Assembly (NCBI GenBank): GCA_937944855.1
Contig: CALFAY010000037.1
Coordinates: 1-51,722, forward strand
Source of the DNA: an uncultured Planctomycetota bacterium
Lineage (GTDB): Bacteria; Planctomycetota; Planctomycetia; Gemmatales; HRBIN36
Length of the DNA stretch: 51,722 nucleotides
Direction: 5' to 3'
A program made the position numbers and the translations under genes. A model generated the notes under the pieces. That model had not been told where the DNA came from, searched no databases, and saw only the letters and a program-made list of their open reading frames with translations. Within the stretch, counting starts at the first letter, position 1. The number at the start of each line of letters is the position of its first letter. Below, piece after piece: positions 50,376 through 51,722 of this stretch.

Positions 50376-51719
50376 CTAGAGGATCTTGATCTGGTCTTTG
50401 ATGCCGAACAGGCCGCCTGAAAGCGGCTGGGGCGGATTCTCGGTGACGACTTCCATGCCGGCGTCGAGATTTCCGCCGTCCACCTGCGTCACCTCGGTAC
50501 GGTTGCCGTCGTTGGCACCGGTCTTGACGAAAAGCAGTTTGCTTTGACCGTCGGCCAGGATCCACAGCGGTTTCCAGCCGGAAGTCTCTCGGACCTCGAT
50601 GGCTTTGGTCTCCTCGTCGCTGAGTTTCAGGGGCCTGTAAGCAAAGGCGGCGTTGGGCACGCGGATGGCGTTGGGCACCCGTCGCAGCACGAAGTCCACA
50701 TTGCCGGTCATGCCCGGTTTCAGGGGCCGCGTTTCCGACTGGGCCGACGGCTTGACGTCGAGCGTGACCCGGTAGGTCACGGGACCGGGACCGCTGGTGC
50801 TGGTTTCGATCCAGCGGCTGGTGGTCGGCGGCGTGGGGACGTAGGCGATTTCCCGCACCACCGCCTGGAAGGCGGAGTCGTCGTCCGCGTAGGCATCGAG
50901 CTTGAAGGTCGCTTCCATGCCGAGCTTGATCTTGGCGATGTCCGCTTCGCCGACCTGGGCTTCGAGTTCGAAGGTGGTCAGGTCCGGCACGAGCACGAAC
51001 AGCACCGGATGCGTTTGCGGGGAGATGACCTGCCCGACGCTGTTGATCTTGCGGTCGATGATGACGCCGTCGATGGGTGCGGTCACGACGTGCATCTTGA
51101 GGTTCTCTTCGGCGGCGGTAACGCCAGCCCGGGCCTTGAGGATGTTGGCCTCGGCGGCCTTGATGGCGGCCTCGGCTTCCTTGACCTGGGCTTCGGCGTA
51201 GTTGACGCCTTCCTCAGCCTCCTTGACCATCTGGGCGACCTTGTCCCGCAATCCTTCGGAAGTCAGATTCTTATTGTCCAGAACCATCTTCTGCTCTTTG
51301 AGGGTCAGTTCATGCTTGGCCTTGGCCTGACCGAGAAAGGCCTGGGCGCTCTGGAGCTTGGCCTCGGCCTGGAGTTTGGCGGCCTCGGCGGTGAGGACGG
51401 CGGCTTCGGCTTCGGCGAGTCGGGCACGGGCCAGCACGTCGTCCAGTTTCAACAGCATTTCCCCTCGGCCAACCCGCTGGCCGATCTCGGCTCTCGCCGG
51501 AAGTTCGCTGATACGGGCATAGGGCAATTCGCAGGCCACATACACCGCTCCCACCGGATGCACCCGCACCGTGGCGCTGACGCTCTCGATCACTTCGCCG
51601 CGATCCACACGCTCCGTCTTGGGCAGGGCCGGAGCAGCCTGGGACTTGTGTTCGTACAGATACACGCCCCCAGCCACGCCAGCGGCGAGCAGAATCAGAA
51701 CCACAAGCAGTTTTTTCAC
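50376..51719 (-). CDS. MacA-like periplasmic adaptor (membrane fusion protein)
   Basis: A 447-residue HlyD/MacA-type adaptor that links an inner membrane exporter to an outer membrane channel. The GTG at 51719 begins a signal or anchor (KKLLVVLILLAAGVAGGVYL). The lipoyl half-domain (VYVACELPYARISELPARAE, then IGQRVGRGEMLLKLD), a long alpha-helical hairpin rich in Ala, Glu, Lys and Gln (about residues 95-215), the second half-domain (VTAPIDGVIIDRKINSVGQV) and a beta-barrel region (FELEAQVGEADIAKIKLGM) are in the usual order. C-terminal AFRYRPL-type segments follow. Only two bases precede the GTG in the window, so a start further upstream cannot be excluded. It is the first gene of the MacAB-like operon. 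Confidence 0.93.
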   Translation of the reverse strand: MKKLLVVLILLAAGVAGGVYLYEHKSQAAPALPKTERVDRGEVIESVSATVRVHPVGAVYVACELPYARISELPARAEIGQRVGRGEMLLKLDDVLARARLAEAEAAVLTAEAAKLQAEAKLQSAQAFLGQAKAKHELTLKEQKMVLDNKNLTSEGLRDKVAQMVKEAEEGVNYAEAQVKEAEAAIKAAEANILKARAGVTAAEENLKMHVVTAPIDGVIIDRKINSVGQVISPQTHPVLFVLVPDLTTFELEAQVGEADIAKIKLGMEATFKLDAYADDDSAFQAVVREIAYVPTPPTTSRWIETSTSGPGPVTYRVTLDVKPSAQSETRPLKPGMTGNVDFVLRRVPNAIRVPNAAFAYRPLKLSDEETKAIEVRETSGWKPLWILADGQSKLLFVKTGANDGNRTEVTQVDGGNLDAGMEVVTENPPQPLSGGLFGIKDQIKIL

Positions 51720-51722
51720 AGG

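Noticed and set aside
1..51722. tRNA, rRNA, CRISPR arrays, insertion sequences or prophage genes
   Set aside because: Reading the intergenic regions gave no cloverleaf-like segments, no regular repeat-spacer arrays and no transposase, integrase or phage structural motifs; a covariance-model search would settle the RNA question.

Overview
The window is a GC-rich, densely coding stretch of bacterial chromosome, almost certainly from a planctomycete, probably of the Gemmata/Thermogemmata type. The pointers are a DUF1501 protein with a Tat signal, a large 'PVC-type' beta-propeller/HEAT/cytochrome c protein, CRTAC1/FG-GAP and PQQ-propeller exported proteins, a DUF6941-type protein, several sugar phosphate isomerase/epimerase TIM barrels, a PEP-CTERM protein and a small lysine-rich protein of a type I associate with this phylum. 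I see no rRNA, tRNA, CRISPR array, phage or intact insertion sequence. Taxonomy is inferred from gene content only.

Layout. 1-8 kb: the tail of an unidentified gene, DUF1501, then on the minus strand trmB, a FabZ-like dehydratase and a degenerate HAD protein, followed by a double-anchored membrane protein, a ferritin-like protein, a class I glutamine amidotransferase-like hydrolase and a PQQ-propeller protein. 8-13.5 kb: GNAT acetyltransferase, epimerase, CRTAC1 protein, a 54-residue basic protein and a DUF6941 protein. 13.5-24 kb: mfd, a SurA/PpiC-type isomerase, trpC, a membrane cytochrome c with a PrcB-like partner, and putA. 24-35 kb: Ser/Thr kinase, epimerase, archaeal-type proS, PEP-CTERM protein, PVC cytochrome protein, cdsA, HU and an FHA-GAF-HD-GYP protein. 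35-41.5 kb: PhnD-like binding protein, FG-GAP protein, a MurB-like protein followed by an FtsQ-like protein, DedA, a serine beta-lactamase-family protein and two tiny lipoproteins. 41.7-48 kb: an ECF sigma/anti-sigma pair and an nfeD-nfeD-floA-proline-rich operon. 48-51.7 kb: a MacAB-like export operon on the minus strand.

Themes. Several proteins keep a fold but seem to lack the usual catalytic residues: MurB-like, HAD-like, and the ClpP-like domains of the long NfeD. The MurB-like/FtsQ-like pair looks like a remnant of the division and cell wall (dcw) cluster, which is notable in a phylum known for having lost FtsZ. The NfeD/flotillin operon has the best promoter in the window (TTGACT, 17 bp, TATAAT) and ends in an unrecognised proline-rich membrane protein. 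Two paralogous lipoproteins, 37 and 85 residues, start with GTG and each have their own hairpin terminator. The MurB-like gene, and perhaps trpC, is placed so close to its -10 element that a leaderless transcript is predicted.

All functions come from reading motifs by eye; no database search was run. Start sites were chosen from ribosome binding sites, signal peptides and family N-termini and are sometimes shorter than the longest open frame. Promoter calls are pattern matches only.
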